DNA from: Verrucomicrobiia bacterium
Lineage (GTDB): Bacteria; Verrucomicrobiota; Verrucomicrobiia; Verrucomicrobiales; Akkermansiaceae
Length of the DNA: 64,000 bases
Direction of reading: 5' to 3'
Assembly: GCA_030430455.1 (NCBI GenBank)
Contig: JAUIJB010000003.1
Coordinates: 34,116-98,115 of the forward strand
Within the stretch, counting starts at the first letter, position 1. Every line of letters starts with the position of its first letter. Positions 63,508 to 64,000 of this stretch are shown here, one piece after another. A program made the position numbers and the translations under genes. The notes beneath the pieces are model-generated. The model was not told the origin of the DNA, made no database searches, and was given only the letters and a program-made list of their open reading frames with translations.

Positions 63508-63707
63508 CCGCGGGATGATGCCAGAAGAAGTCGGACTTTGAAACTCCCGGGAGCCGGTCTCCCCGGACCGGACCCGTCACCCGCCGGGCGACCGAGTTCG
63601 CAAGCCGCATCGGGCGCGCCCGCCGCACCGGACCCGCTTGGCACAGACGTTGCTCCCGTGGTTTTCTCGTCCCGGCCCCTGCCGGTCCGCCCGAACCCAG
63701 CAAATCC

Positions 63708-64000
63708 ATGAATTCCCCAGAAACTGCCGAGCTCGTCGTGGAAGGAGAGTCGGTGAAGCTTCCGCTCATCGTCGGAACCGAGAACGAACGCGCCGTGGAC
63801 ATCACCCGGCTGCGCTCGGAGACCGGGATGATCACCTACGACGAGGGCTACCGGAACACGGGGTCGGTGAAGTCCGCGATCACCTTCATCAACGGCGAGG
63901 AGGGTATCCTGCGCTACCGCGGGATCCCGATCGAGCAGCTCGCCGAGAAGTCCACCTTCATCGAGACCGCGCTGCTGCTGATCTACGGCGAGCTTCCGAC
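63708..64000 (+). CDS. gltA: citrate synthase, N-terminal part (cut by window)
   Basis: From ATG 63708 the frame reads [19 protein letters not shown], then [28 protein letters not shown] and [10 protein letters not shown]. This is the typical N-terminus of hexameric-type bacterial citrate synthase (acetyl-CoA plus oxaloacetate to citrate). The remaining 330 or so residues lie beyond the window. Confidence 0.93.
   Translation, partial: MNSPETAELVVEGESVKLPLIVGTENERAVDITRLRSETGMITYDEGYRNTGSVKSAITFINGEEGILRYRGIPIEQLAEKSTFIETALLLIYGELP

Overview
The window is GC-rich chromosomal DNA from a bacterium that is most likely a verrucomicrobium (Verrucomicrobiales type). The case rests on several things together. 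There are many secreted polysaccharide-degrading enzymes with no SusC/SusD or TonB genes beside them. There is a PEP-CTERM exported protein, calcium-binding thrombospondin-type linkers and FloA/NfeD membrane proteins. There are also relics of transposases of a kind common in that phylum, but this last point is from memory of families. No tRNA, rRNA, CRISPR array, prophage or replication origin was seen.

Layout. 1-10.9 kb is a pectin and rhamnogalacturonan locus. A PL9-type lyase (cut by the window edge) and a tightly coupled minus-strand operon (GH105, GH28, GH2, GH43) stand opposite a GH106 rhamnosidase. 10.9-15 kb holds a broken ISL3 transposase, a cluster of hairpins and a large two-lobed beta-helix protein. 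15-18.8 kb is a divergent pair: an HDAC-like deacetylase and an ADP-forming acyl-CoA synthetase fused to a GNAT acetyltransferase. 18.8-22.7 kb is a scar zone: an IS4-type transposase fragment, an in-frame fusion of type I restriction HsdR and HsdS ends, and a HigB toxin with a HigA-ImmA antitoxin/protease. 22.7-24.9 kb has small secreted or lipoprotein genes, including a free-standing Hint (intein-like) lipoprotein and a pectate-lyase tail without its catalytic helix.

25.0-35.4 kb is the most unusual block. Eight closely packed minus-strand genes encode a HydABC/NuoEFG-like soluble module without a hydrogenase site, a NapH-like membrane iron-sulfur protein, Tat-targeted ferredoxin, NHL and small Cys proteins, and two PQQ-type beta-propellers. 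I read it as an electron-transfer system linking NAD(H) to the periplasm. 35.6-38.4 kb is a second pectin module (GH105 and PL22 oligogalacturonate lyase).

38.4-52.3 kb is mixed: an adenylate-kinase-like protein, a lipoprotein hydrolase, a beta-helix protein ending in a secretin-like tail, MgtE, a sialidase-fold protein, a HIT protein, a PEP-CTERM protein and the floA-nfeD operon. 52.6-54.4 kb pairs a PAS protein with a domain-swapped photolyase-like protein. 54.6-63.5 kb carries further secreted proteins (GH32-like, a zinc peptidase, LamG-TSP3-GH105). The window ends inside a citrate synthase gene.

Together the carbohydrate genes could take homogalacturonan and rhamnogalacturonan to monomers outside the cytoplasm. 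Starts were chosen by signal peptide, overlap and frame. Functions of unnamed proteins are inferred from motifs only.
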